58,277 nt of DNA from Thermoleophilia bacterium (GTDB lineage Bacteria > Actinomycetota > Thermoleophilia > Gaiellales > Gaiellaceae): the NCBI GenBank assembly GCA_009694305.1, contig SHVL01000012.1, positions 1 through 58,277 on the forward strand, given 5' to 3'. The translations under genes and the position numbers were made by a program. Positions 1 to 8,228 of this stretch are shown one piece after another. The notes below the pieces were generated by a model. That model saw nothing but the letters and a program-made list of their open reading frames with translations. It searched no databases and had not been told where the DNA came from. How positions within the stretch are numbered: position 1 is the first letter of the stretch; each line of letters starts with the position of its first letter.

Positions 1-146
1 GGGAGATCCGCGAGCAGCGCAGCGAGCCAGGCTCGCGCCGTGTTCCACGTTTCGGTCCACGCGACCCGCTGAGCACCGTCGGCGTCACCCGTTCTCTCCT
101 GCAGCTGACGCAGTTGGGTGACGACACGCGCGGGGTCGAGAGCCAT
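1..146 (-). CDS. M20-family Zn-dependent amidase/carbamoylase, N-terminal fragment cut by window edge
   Basis: Only the first 48 codons are present; the gene continues past base 1. It starts at ATG 146. The segment RVAWTETWNTARAWL resembles the N-terminus of hydantoinase/carbamoylase-type M20 metallopeptidases, which cleave N-carbamoyl amino acids or allantoate-like ureides. None of the metal ligands lies in the visible part, so the call rests on N-terminal similarity and on the theme of the region (a full M20 enzyme lies at 46725-47984). A -10-like hexamer TAGGCT (154-159, minus strand) ends 7 nt before the ATG, so the mRNA is probably leaderless. The gene is divergent from the AhpD-like gene at 185. 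Confidence 0.6.
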   Translation of the reverse strand, partial: MALDPARVVTQLRQLQERTGDADGAQRVAWTETWNTARAWLAALLADL

Positions 147-184
147 GCGCCCAAGCCTATCGTTGTGCGAATAGGATCGTCGGC

Positions 185-751
185 ATGGCCGACGGGATCA
201 CCTGGCTTCGTGTCCCTGACGAGGAGGGGCTCCCGTCCGAGGTGCTCGAGCTCTGGGCGCCCTCTCTCGAGAAGCTCGGCTTCGTCCCCAACGTGCTGCG
301 GCTGTACGCGTTGCGGCCGGGCCATCTGCTCGCCTGGAGCGCGCACCACGACGAGCTGATGAAGGGCGACTCGGGCCTCTCCAAGGCGGAGCGCGAGATG
401 ATCGCCGTCGTCGTGTCGGTGGCCAACGACTGCCGCTACTGCATCGCCGCCCACTCGGCAGTCCTGCGTAAGCTGACGAAGGACGCCGCCCTCGCCGACC
501 AGGTCGCGGCCGACCACCGCGCTGCGGCCATCCCCGATCGCATGAAGGCGGCGCTCGACTACGCGGTGAAGCTGACGCGCGAGCCCGCGGCCATGATCGG
601 AGCGGACGTTCAGCGGCTACGCGACGCTGGCTGGACGGACGAAGACGTGATGGATATCGCCGAGGTCACGGCGATGTTCAACTTCTCGAATCGTATGGCG
701 AGCGGGCTCGGCTGGGCGCCGAATCCCGAGTACGAGACGCTCGGGCGCTAA
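185..751 (+). CDS. AhpD-like/carboxymuconolactone decarboxylase-family peroxidase-related protein
   Basis: 188 aa, all-helical AhpD/CMD fold. The redox motif is C83-x-x-C86-x3-H90 (CRYCIAAH), the signature of AhpD-like alkylhydroperoxidase-related enzymes, in which the two cysteines reduce peroxide or a partner disulfide. The overall length and the N-terminal helical domain fit the peroxidase-related (uxpA-like) branch. The ATG at 185 has no Shine-Dalgarno, but TAGGAT at 172-177 lies 7 nt upstream, consistent with a leaderless transcript. It is convergent with the operon ending at 767. The substrate is unknown. Confidence 0.85.
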   Translation: MADGITWLRVPDEEGLPSEVLELWAPSLEKLGFVPNVLRLYALRPGHLLAWSAHHDELMKGDSGLSKAEREMIAVVVSVANDCRYCIAAHSAVLRKLTKDAALADQVAADHRAAAIPDRMKAALDYAVKLTREPAAMIGADVQRLRDAGWTDEDVMDIAEVTAMFNFSNRMASGLGWAPNPEYETLGR

Positions 752-766
752 CGCTAACGACGAGGG

Positions 767-1378
767 TCAGCCGCTCGCGGAGATCAGCACCAGTGCCTCC
801 TCGAGCGAGACGACGTCGCCGTACTTGGCGTCGATGTCGTAGAGCGCCTGCTCGTGCGCGGCCGGGTTGCGGTCGCCGACGGCCTCGCGCGGGACCGTCA
901 GCCGGTAGCCGTTCTGCAGCACGTCGACGGCGGTCGCCCGGACGCAACCGGAGGTCGACGCCCCGGTGACGATGACAGAGTCGCAGTCGTGGGCGGCGAG
1001 CAGGCTCTGAAGAGGCGTGCCGAAGAACGCCGATGCGAACAGCTTGTTCAGCACCGGCTCTTCCGGGCGGGGAGCCAGCCGCGGGTCGATCTCGGTGAAC
1101 GAGCTCCCCTCCGCCAGCGTCAGCAAAATCGGAATCTTCTCGATGAACGCCTTGGCGACGGCCTTGTCGCCCTCTCCGTATGACACGGTCGTGTAGACGA
1201 TCGGCAGGCCCTTCACCCGCGCAGCGGCGAGCAGCTTGTCGATCGCATCGACAACGTCTTCGAGCTCGCAGTGCAGCGGCGAGTCCGGACTCGTGAAGCC
1301 GAGGCTCATGTCGATCACGAGGAGGGCAGGGCGCCGGCTGGCGCCCTGCCTCTCCCCGAACCCGGCCAGTTGACTCAC
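767..1378 (-). CDS. isochorismatase-fold cysteine hydrolase, N-carbamoylsarcosine amidohydrolase-like
   Basis: 203 aa. Catalytic triad visible: D23 (LLVIDMS), K112 (VLNKLFASAFFGT) and C145 (GASTSGCVRA). This is the Asp-Lys-Cys arrangement of N-carbamoylsarcosine amidohydrolase, which removes the carbamoyl group as CO2 and NH3. GTG 1378 is chosen because it overlaps the HyuB stop by 4 bp (GTGA), giving translational coupling; a longer frame to 1450 is only the shadow of HyuB. It is the last gene of the HyuA-HyuB operon, so it most likely acts on the N-carbamoyl product of ring opening. In creatinine catabolism, N-methylhydantoinase is followed by exactly this enzyme class. Actual substrate unproven; other isochorismatase-like amidases are possible. 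Confidence 0.85.
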   Translation of the reverse strand: MSQLAGFGERQGASRRPALLVIDMSLGFTSPDSPLHCELEDVVDAIDKLLAAARVKGLPIVYTTVSYGEGDKAVAKAFIEKIPILLTLAEGSSFTEIDPRLAPRPEEPVLNKLFASAFFGTPLQSLLAAHDCDSVIVTGASTSGCVRATAVDVLQNGYRLTVPREAVGDRNPAAHEQALYDIDAKYGDVVSLEEALVLISASG

Positions 1379-3312
1379 GACGGTGCGGGCATCCCGTCGC
1401 CGGCACGGACGCGCGCGAGTGCGTCGGCGGCAGCTTCGAGCGGCGACCACCGCAGCGGCCGCGCCGGCGACGGCGGATCGAAGCCGGTCTCCGCCTTGCA
1501 GTTCGCGAGCACCTCCTCGAGCGACGGGCCGAAGTCGAAGTTCGGCGCGTCGCCACGCTCGGCCCGCTGGCGGGCACGCTCGGCCTCCGTCGCCGCCTCG
1601 TCGGCGGAGCCGTCGTCGTTCAGGACGACGCCGTAGCCCGCGAGCGCGTTCTCGCGTGATACGAGGCCAAAGGAGACGTCACGCACGACGGTCTCTACGG
1701 GACGATCGAGCCTGTCCTTCCAGCCGCCCCCGCCCGCCGTCCGGTACACGAGCATGTCGCCCGGTTCGACGACGACGTGGTCGCACTTGGACGGCAGCCG
1801 CTCCTCGCTCCCGTCCGCGCGCTTGAGGATCTTCTCGGAGCGCCCGCCCGGCAGGCCGCCGAGCACGCCCCACGGGCGCGTCAGCCAGCGGTCGTCGTGG
1901 ATCGAGACCTCGCCCGGCTCCAGGTACACATACCGCTTCTCGACGCCGTTGCCGCCCCGGTGTAGGCCCGCTCCGCCCGAGTCGGTGACCGTCGTGTAGC
2001 CGTCGATTCGCAGCGGGTAGTAGGCCTCGAGGTACTCGGTCGGAATGTTCTCGAACAGCGGCCACCACGAGTGGCCGTCCATCCCGTCACCGATCGGCCT
2101 GCCCGGAATGCCCCCGTAGAGGATCTCCATCGAGTAGAAGAAATCGCCCTGGCCGTCCCAGCCCGAGTAGAGCATGTACGGGCTCGTGCCGTAGCCGGCC
2201 GCCGTGTTCAGCTGCGGCGCGTTCTTGCAGAGGGCGCCGCCGAGCACGTCGAACTGCCGGGCGAGCGCGTGGGTGCGGCAGCCGAGCGCAGCCGGGTAGC
2301 GTGGCCGCAGCAGGCTGCCCTCGGGCATGATGACATGCAGCAGCGGGTAGAAGCCGTCGTTGAAGAGGATCTGGGGATCGTTGACCATGATCAGGTAGAT
2401 CCCGATGAACATCTTGAACATGCCCTCGGAGAGGTAGAAGTTGATCGGCCCGAGTGCCTGCGGATCCGTGCCCGACCAGTCGAAGAAGGCGTGCTCGCCT
2501 TCACGCCAGATCGTCAGCTGCATCTTGTAGGGGCCGTTGCCGAGACCGTCGTCGTCGATGTAGTCGACGAACGTCTGCGGCTCCTCGGGGATCGCGACGG
2601 AGATGAGGAACTTCATCGCGTTGTAGGTGCGATCGAGGAGGGCCTCGAGGGCCGCGAGGTAGGTCACCTTGCCGAACCTCTCGCACAGCTCCATCACCCG
2701 CTTCTCGCCTGCGCGGCAGCCCGCCACGATCGCGAACAGGTCGGCGCGGTTCATCTCCGGTAGGCGAACGTTGTTGAGGATCAACCGCAACACGTCCTCC
2801 TGCACGACGCCGCGCTCGATGATCTTCATCGGCGGGATGATGATTCCCTCCTCGAAGATCGTCTTCGCCCCTGTCGGCAGGGAGCCCGGCACGGGGCCGC
2901 CGGCGTCCATCTGGTGGCCGAACTGCGACGACCAGCCGACCAACTCGTCCTCGTAGAAGATTGGCACGAGCACGAGCCAGTCGTTCGTATGCGAGATAGA
3001 GGCCGAGCACTTGAACGGGTCGGACGTGAGGATCACGTCACCCGGGTACACGCCCCGGTCCCAGTCATCCATCATCTCGTTGATGTACGCCCCGAACTGG
3101 CCCACCACCATGCGGCCGCGGGGGTCGGTGAGCATCGGGAACTCGTCGTGCTGCTCCCGGATCACCGGGCTCATCGCCGACCGGAAGAGGACGGCGTCCA
3201 TCTCGAAGCGGGCACTCTTCAGGGCGCCCTCGATGATGTCGAGGGTGACCGGGTCGACGGTGATTCCCGTGGGGATCTCGGCGATCCGGAGTTCGTCAGT
3301 CGTTGTCGTCAT
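1375..3312 (-). CDS. hyuB: hydantoinase B / 5-oxoprolinase-type subunit (HyuB-like)
   Basis: 645 aa, full length for HyuB (N-methylhydantoinase B/oxoprolinase C-terminal-domain family). HyuB pairs with HyuA to hydrolyse a cyclic amide with ATP in the N-methylhydantoin, 5-oxoproline and carboxylase-type relatives. Family-typical segments include the N-terminal VTLDIIEGALKSA, the region around SPVIREQHDEFPML, and GGGGWKDRLDRP near the C-terminus. It lies 8 bp after HyuA and overlaps the downstream amidohydrolase by 4 bp. Substrate cannot be read from sequence: acetone carboxylase, acetophenone carboxylase and caprolactamase subunits share this fold. Confidence 0.92.
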   Translation of the reverse strand: MTTTTDELRIAEIPTGITVDPVTLDIIEGALKSARFEMDAVLFRSAMSPVIREQHDEFPMLTDPRGRMVVGQFGAYINEMMDDWDRGVYPGDVILTSDPFKCSASISHTNDWLVLVPIFYEDELVGWSSQFGHQMDAGGPVPGSLPTGAKTIFEEGIIIPPMKIIERGVVQEDVLRLILNNVRLPEMNRADLFAIVAGCRAGEKRVMELCERFGKVTYLAALEALLDRTYNAMKFLISVAIPEEPQTFVDYIDDDGLGNGPYKMQLTIWREGEHAFFDWSGTDPQALGPINFYLSEGMFKMFIGIYLIMVNDPQILFNDGFYPLLHVIMPEGSLLRPRYPAALGCRTHALARQFDVLGGALCKNAPQLNTAAGYGTSPYMLYSGWDGQGDFFYSMEILYGGIPGRPIGDGMDGHSWWPLFENIPTEYLEAYYPLRIDGYTTVTDSGGAGLHRGGNGVEKRYVYLEPGEVSIHDDRWLTRPWGVLGGLPGGRSEKILKRADGSEERLPSKCDHVVVEPGDMLVYRTAGGGGWKDRLDRPVETVVRDVSFGLVSRENALAGYGVVLNDDGSADEAATEAERARQRAERGDAPNFDFGPSLEEVLANCKAETGFDPPSPARPLRWSPLEAAADALARVRAGDGMPAPS

Positions 3313-3320
3313 GGGATCCC

Positions 3321-5378
3321 CTACACCTTCGGGTTGATGAGGATATTGAAGTTCGTGTCCACCTCGGCGACGTAGCCGGGTAGCACGACGGTTGTCGAGT
3401 CGAACTCGGTCACGATCGCCGGGCCCTCGAACCGGTTGCCCGGCGCGAGCTTGGCTCGATCGTAGATCTTCGTCGGCAGCCGGTCGCCGTGGAAGACGAT
3501 CTCGTGCTCCTCCGCAACTGCGCCCGAGGCGTCGGCCCCGCCGGCAGAGCCCGTCGGGAGCTCCGGCTTCGGCACCGAACCCGAGCCGACCGCCCGGAGG
3601 TTGACGATCTCGCTCGCCGTACCGGGCATCCGGAACCCGTAGAGCTGCTCGTGGAGCTGGTTGAATCGCTCCTCGAGTCCCGCGAGGCCGGCCCGCGCAT
3701 CGGCCGGATCCAGAGTGACCGGGATCTCATAGCCCTGGCGGTGGTAGCGCATGTCGGCGCTGAAGCTGACCGTGCGCGCCTCCTCCGCGATGCCCTCGCC
3801 CTCGAGCCACTTCGTGGCGCGCGCCCCGAGGGTGTCGAGGATGTCCGCCACCTCCCCGGGGCTGGCGTCGCCGAGCACCCGGATGTACGTCTGGGCGAAC
3901 TCGTCGCGGAAGTCCGCCACGAGGTCGCCGATCGCGCAGAGCAGACCGGGTGCCGGCGGCACGAGCACGGGGAACGATCCCATGATCTCGGCCACAGCGT
4001 TCGCGTGCAGTGGCCCGGCACCGCCGTAGGCGACGAGTGCGAAGTCGCGCGGGTCGTGGCCGCGCTGCACCGAGACGAGCCGGAGGGCGCCCGCCATGTT
4101 CTCGTTCACGATCGCGAGGATGCCCTCCGCGGCCTGCTCGACCGAGTCGAGGCCCATAGCGTCCGCGACCTTCTTGACGGCAGCGTGGGCCGCCTCGACA
4201 TCAAGGCTCATCTCGCCGCCGAGCAGGCTCGGCGGAAGGTGGCCCAGCACGACGTTCGCGTCGGTCACGGTCGGCTCCTCGCCGCCCTTCCCGTAGGCGG
4301 CGGGGCCAGGCTCGGCGCCCGCCGACTGGGGTCCGACACGCAGGGCCTTCGTCAGCTCGGGCACATGCGAGATCGAGCCGCCACCGGCGCCGACCGTGTG
4401 GACGTTGACGGCCGGCACCTTGATCCGGAAATGCCCGATCGAGGTCTCGCGCCCGATCGTCGGCTGGCCGTCCTGGCAGAGCGCGACGTCGGTCGATGTC
4501 CCGCCCATGTCGAAGGTGAGAATGTCCTTGAAGCCAGCTTTCGTGGCGACGAAGAGCGCTCCGGCGACGCCTCCCGAGGGGCCCGAGAGGACGCCGTAGA
4601 TCGGGTTCCGGGCTGCCTCCATCGTTGTCATCAGACCCGCGTCGGAGCGCAGGATGTTGACCTCGGCGGTCGCGCCGGCACCTGCGAGCTCGCTCTGCAC
4701 GTGATTGAGATAGCTCTGCACCTTCGGCCGCACGTACGAGTTCATGCAGGCCGTGAGGGCTCGCTCGTACTCCCGGAACTCCGGCAGGACCTCCGACGAG
4801 AGCGTGACCGGAAAGCCCGGATAGAGGCGTTCGGCGATCTCCCCGATCGTGCGCTCGTGCGCCCCGTTGACGTAGGAGTTGATCAGGGCAACCGTCAGCG
4901 ACTCGACGCCCGAGTCGACCATCTCCGTGATGATTCTCTCGACCTGCGCCGTGTCTACTGCAACGAGCGTCGACCCGCTTGCGTCCATCCTCTCGACGGC
5001 CTCGCGGGTATCCGCGAGCGAAGCGGGTGGGTCCGGCTTCTGCATGATGATCCACCCTGCGAGCGGCCCAGGCGTCTGAGAGCGCGCAAGATGGAGAATC
5101 TGCTTGAAGCCCTGTGTCGTGATCAGCCCGACACGGGCGCCCTTCGACTCGAGCACGGCGTTCGTCGCAACCGTCGTGCCGTGGAGGATGTTTTGCAGCT
5201 CACCGACGCCGATCCCTGCCTCATCGCAGATGCGCCGCACGCCGGTGAGCACACCCTGCGACGGGTCGCTCGGCGTCGACGGCGTCTTCACCCGAAACTG
5301 GGTGGCGCCGCTCTCGTCGTTCACGAGGAAGAGGTCGGTGAAGGTACCCCCAACGTCCACCCCAAGCCTGTACGCCAT
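3321..5378 (-). CDS. hyuA: hydantoinase A / 5-oxoprolinase-type ATP-binding subunit (HyuA-like)
   Basis: 685 aa. ASKHA-type ATP-binding signatures: GVDVGGTFTDLF at residues 6-17, HGTTVATNAVLE from 66, and DMGGTSTDVAL at 290-300, followed by GAGGGSI. HyuA phosphorylates the amide oxygen of a cyclic amide so the ring can be opened, acting as a complex with HyuB encoded immediately downstream. ATG 5378 follows a good ribosome binding site (AAAGGAG). The gene sits 17 bp after the HMG-CoA-lyase-like gene. A paralogue (29458-31590) shares these motifs. Substrate may be N-methylhydantoin, a substituted hydantoin or another lactam. Confidence 0.93.
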   Translation of the reverse strand: MAYRLGVDVGGTFTDLFLVNDESGATQFRVKTPSTPSDPSQGVLTGVRRICDEAGIGVGELQNILHGTTVATNAVLESKGARVGLITTQGFKQILHLARSQTPGPLAGWIIMQKPDPPASLADTREAVERMDASGSTLVAVDTAQVERIITEMVDSGVESLTVALINSYVNGAHERTIGEIAERLYPGFPVTLSSEVLPEFREYERALTACMNSYVRPKVQSYLNHVQSELAGAGATAEVNILRSDAGLMTTMEAARNPIYGVLSGPSGGVAGALFVATKAGFKDILTFDMGGTSTDVALCQDGQPTIGRETSIGHFRIKVPAVNVHTVGAGGGSISHVPELTKALRVGPQSAGAEPGPAAYGKGGEEPTVTDANVVLGHLPPSLLGGEMSLDVEAAHAAVKKVADAMGLDSVEQAAEGILAIVNENMAGALRLVSVQRGHDPRDFALVAYGGAGPLHANAVAEIMGSFPVLVPPAPGLLCAIGDLVADFRDEFAQTYIRVLGDASPGEVADILDTLGARATKWLEGEGIAEEARTVSFSADMRYHRQGYEIPVTLDPADARAGLAGLEERFNQLHEQLYGFRMPGTASEIVNLRAVGSGSVPKPELPTGSAGGADASGAVAEEHEIVFHGDRLPTKIYDRAKLAPGNRFEGPAIVTEFDSTTVVLPGYVAEVDTNFNILINPKV

Positions 5379-5395
5379 CTCTCATTCTCCTTTGT

Positions 5396-6292
5396 TCAGC
5401 CGGCAACCGGTGCAAACGCGCCGGCCCTGTAGACCTGTCCCTCGAGCTGATGCCCGAGCACACCTTCCAGCCACTCCGCGACGCCGATCAGCGCGTCGAG
5501 GTCGACCCCTGTCTCGATGCCGTCGCCGTGGAGGAGGTAGACGAGATCCTCCGTGGCAATGTTCCCTGTCGCACGTGGTGCGAACGGGCAGCCGCCAATC
5601 CCTCCGAGCGACGCGTCCAGCATCGTCGCTCCCGCCTCGACCGCGGCGATCGCGTTCGCATAGCCCGTGTTACGAGTGTTGTGCAGGTGGGCGCCGACCG
5701 GGAGCCCGAGCCGCGCGACCGCAGAGACGAGCTCGAGAACCTGGCGCGGCACACCAACGCCGATCGTATCTGCGAGCACGATTTCGTCGGGCGCAGCATC
5801 TGCCACCTGGCCGGCGATCTCGACGACGCGGCCCGGGTCGACACGGCCCTCGAACGGGCACCCGAACGAGGCGCCGATCGTGACGGTCGAACGCAACCCG
5901 TCCTCCCGAGCACGCGCGACGATACGCGCCGCGGTGGCGACCGAATCGGCAACGGTAGCGCCCTGGTTGCGCTGATTGAACGTCTCGGTCGAGGCGAACG
6001 CGAAGTGCACCTCGTCGAGCCCTGTCGCAAGCAGCCGGTCGTAGCCGCGCTCGTTCAACGCCAGGCCGGCGTAGACGACTCCGGGTCGCCGCTCGATCGT
6101 CGCGACCACCTCCTCGGCGCCCGCCATCTGCGGCACCCGCACCGGGCTGACGAAGCTCACGGCCTCGACCCGTGGGAGCCCGGCGGCAGCGAGGCGGTCG
6201 ACGAGCTCCGCTCTCACCCCCGGAACGAAGGTCGTCGCGTGATTCTGCAGCCCGTCGCGGGGCGCGACGTCGCAGAGGATCACCGAGCTCAC
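5396..6292 (-). CDS. HMG-CoA lyase-like (HMGL/DRE-TIM) aldolase
   Basis: 298 aa TIM-barrel aldolase, normal length for HMG-CoA lyases. Seen: DVAPRDGLQN near the N-terminus (metal and catalytic Arg/Asp), HLHNTRNTGYANA (metal-binding HxH region), and GGCPFAPRATGNIATEDL, the glycine-rich cysteine loop carrying the catalytic Cys of HMG-CoA lyase. Such enzymes cleave 3-hydroxy-3-methylglutaryl-CoA-type esters to acetoacetate plus acetyl-CoA or close analogues. GTG 6292 overlaps the CoA-transferase stop by 4 bp. Its place between a CoA-transferase and HyuA suggests it cleaves a CoA ester derived from the ring-opened product; true HMG-CoA lyase activity is also possible. Confidence 0.88.
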   Translation of the reverse strand: MSSVILCDVAPRDGLQNHATTFVPGVRAELVDRLAAAGLPRVEAVSFVSPVRVPQMAGAEEVVATIERRPGVVYAGLALNERGYDRLLATGLDEVHFAFASTETFNQRNQGATVADSVATAARIVARAREDGLRSTVTIGASFGCPFEGRVDPGRVVEIAGQVADAAPDEIVLADTIGVGVPRQVLELVSAVARLGLPVGAHLHNTRNTGYANAIAAVEAGATMLDASLGGIGGCPFAPRATGNIATEDLVYLLHGDGIETGVDLDALIGVAEWLEGVLGHQLEGQVYRAGAFAPVAG

Positions 6293-7542
6293 AGCACGCC
6301 CTCCTTGCGCAGCTCCGCGACCTCGTCGTCGCCGAGACCGAGCAGGCCGCCGTACACCTCCCGATTGTGGCTGCCCTCCTCCCACGTCGCCGACCAGCGC
6401 ACCGCGCCGGGCGTGCGCGTCAGCTTCGGGACGATGCCTGGACCGATGTAGGGCCCGAACTCGGGGTCGACATGCTCGAGCAGCATCTCTCGCGCGCGGA
6501 ACTGAGGATCCTCGAAGATGTCCTCGATCGTGTAGATCGGACCACAGATCACGCCGGCCTCGTTGAGAATGCGGTCGATCTCGGCGGCGTCGCACCCGCG
6601 AGCCCAGTCGGCGACGATCCCCTCGATCTCGTCCTGGTTGTCCCCCCGCGCGAGGTGCGTCGCGAACCGCTCGTCGTCGGCGAGCTCGGGCCGGCCGATC
6701 GCCTCGCACAGGCGGCGGAAGACGCCGTCGGCGTTCGCCGCGATCACCATCCACTTCTCGTCCCGCGAGCGGAAGATGTTCGAGGGGGCGATCCCCTTGA
6801 GATTGGTGCCCTGAGGGCCGCGGACGATGCCGAGCCGGTCGTACTCGGGCACGGTGCTCTCGAGCAGCGCAAAGGCCGCCTCCATCAGCGAGACGTCGAC
6901 GACCTGGCCGAAGCCGCCGCCGCCCGCGTCACGCCAGTAGAGCGCCGAGAGGATGCCCTGCGCAGCGAACATCCCCGCCAGCGAGTCGCCGAGGGAGAGG
7001 TGCATGCGGGGCGGTGCCTCACCGGGGAAGCCGTTGATATGACGGATGCCACCCATCGCTTCCGAGACCGAAGCGAAACCTGCCCGACTCGCATACGGGC
7101 CGGTCTGCCCGTAGCCCGAAATCCTCGCGAGCACGATCCCGGGGTTCACCGCAGACATCTGCTCGTACCCGATGTTCCAACGCTCGAGGGTTCCCGGCCT
7201 GAAGTTCTCCGTTACGACGTCCGCCTGCTCGACGAGGCGCAACAGCAACTCCTGCCCGTGGGCCTCGCGGAGATTCAACGTCACACATTTCTTGTTGCGC
7301 GACTGCACAGGCCACCAGAGCGACCGGCCCTCGTAGCGAGCCTTCCCCCAGTCGCGGATCGGGTCGGGCTGACCCGGCGCTTCGACCTTGATGATCTCGG
7401 CCCCCATGTCTCCGAGCAGGCGACCCGTGAAGGGCCCGGCGAGCAGGGATCCGAGCTCGATCACCCTGATTCCCGCCAGCGGCCCTATCCGCAGGCCCTC
7501 CGACGCAGCAGTCGCCTTGAGATCGCCGGCCCGAGACGTCAC
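6289..7542 (-). CDS. CaiB/BaiF family (class III) CoA-transferase
   Basis: 417 aa. Typical features: GIRVIELGSLLAGPFTGRLL followed by DMGAEIIKVE, GQTGPYASRAG, and the acidic segment around SLGDSLAG in which class III enzymes place the catalytic aspartate. These enzymes move CoA between carboxylic acids. GTG 7542 is chosen because it overlaps the stop of the 62-aa gene by 4 bp, and the HMGL gene starts inside its own stop codon, so translation is coupled on both sides. Likely it activates an acid released by the HyuAB/amidohydrolase steps for cleavage by the lyase (inference from order). Confidence 0.9.
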   Translation of the reverse strand: MTSRAGDLKATAASEGLRIGPLAGIRVIELGSLLAGPFTGRLLGDMGAEIIKVEAPGQPDPIRDWGKARYEGRSLWWPVQSRNKKCVTLNLREAHGQELLLRLVEQADVVTENFRPGTLERWNIGYEQMSAVNPGIVLARISGYGQTGPYASRAGFASVSEAMGGIRHINGFPGEAPPRMHLSLGDSLAGMFAAQGILSALYWRDAGGGGFGQVVDVSLMEAAFALLESTVPEYDRLGIVRGPQGTNLKGIAPSNIFRSRDEKWMVIAANADGVFRRLCEAIGRPELADDERFATHLARGDNQDEIEGIVADWARGCDAAEIDRILNEAGVICGPIYTIEDIFEDPQFRAREMLLEHVDPEFGPYIGPGIVPKLTRTPGAVRWSATWEEGSHNREVYGGLLGLGDDEVAELRKEGVL

Positions 7543-7727
7543 GTCGCATCTCCGGCGACGGTTGGGGCGCCCCTCAGGTGCTGGGCGAGAACGTCGCGGG
7601 GCTCGTACACGTGCTCGCGCCCGGTTCGACCGCCGACGATCACGCGGCAGACCACGTCGGCCGCAGCCGGGTTCGCCGTCCGCGTAAGCGGCAGGTGCAC
7701 GTCGAAGGTGCCCACGGAGGCGACCAT
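7539..7727 (-). CDS. 62-aa conserved-looking protein of unknown function heading the HyuAB operon
   Basis: Small acidic/neutral protein starting at ATG 7727 with no cysteine pair, signal or membrane segment. It reads as a beta-rich piece (FDVHLPLTRT, VVCRVIVGG) followed by YEPRDVLAQHL. I do not recognise the family. It is believed real because its stop overlaps the CoA-transferase start by exactly GTGA, the same coupling used throughout this operon, and it has coding-like composition. No clear Shine-Dalgarno precedes it. It could be an accessory subunit of the CoA-transferase or hydantoinase. Confidence 0.55.
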   Translation of the reverse strand: MVASVGTFDVHLPLTRTANPAAADVVCRVIVGGRTGREHVYEPRDVLAQHLRGAPTVAGDAT

Positions 7728-7793
7728 ACAGGATGCACCGCGCAGCGTGAGCCGACATCAACAACGGCGGCTGGGCCTGAAACGGAAAAGCGA

Positions 7794-8207
7794 TCAATCG
7801 GGCGAGGCCTGCGCCGTGTCGGGCGCGTCCTCCTTCGCGTCGAGGGCCTCGATGTAGCGCTCGAGAGCCTGCTGACGTCTGCGCGAGCCGGCGATCACCT
7901 CCTCGAGGCGGACACGCTCGACCTCACGCTCGCGCCGGATCTGCGTCGGTGACTCCGACGCGAGCACGCCCTCGAGGTCGAACTCCTCCGCGGACTCGTC
8001 GCCGCCCGGGTCGAGCACCTCGCGCACGAGCGTGACGTCCTCGGGTGCCATGCGTGCGAACGCCGCTCCGTCGATCCGAGACCCCTCGAGCTCGGTGAGC
8101 ACCTCGTCGATCTGAGCGAGGACGGCGGTCTCGCGGCCGTGCTCGAAGTCCAGCGCGTCGAGCGCCTGCTGCCGTCGCCTTGCGCGCACGATTTCGTCAA
8201 CGTCCAC
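7794..8207 (-). CDS. charged alpha-helical protein with repeated RRRQQAL motif, unknown function
   Basis: About 137 aa, rich in Arg, Glu and Leu, predicted helical throughout and possibly coiled-coil. A short motif occurs at both ends: RARRRQQALDALDF near the N-terminus and GSRRRQQALERYIEALD near the C-terminus. No membrane segment or catalytic motif is seen, and I do not recognise the family. Start: GTG 8207 is preferred because an ATTATC/CATTAT -10-like element lies 7-9 nt upstream; GTG 8213 is the alternative. The gene is divergent from the MFS carrier, with only about 21 bp between the start codons, so the two probably share a bidirectional promoter. Confidence 0.65.
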   Translation of the reverse strand: MDVDEIVRARRRQQALDALDFEHGRETAVLAQIDEVLTELEGSRIDGAAFARMAPEDVTLVREVLDPGGDESAEEFDLEGVLASESPTQIRREREVERVRLEEVIAGSRRRQQALERYIEALDAKEDAPDTAQASPD

Positions 8208-8228
8208 GGTCACAAGATAATGGAAGAC

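Noticed and set aside
3489-5432. 647-codon open frame on the plus strand
   Set aside because: Antisense shadow of hyuA created by high G+C; no family motif, while the minus-strand HyuA motifs are complete.
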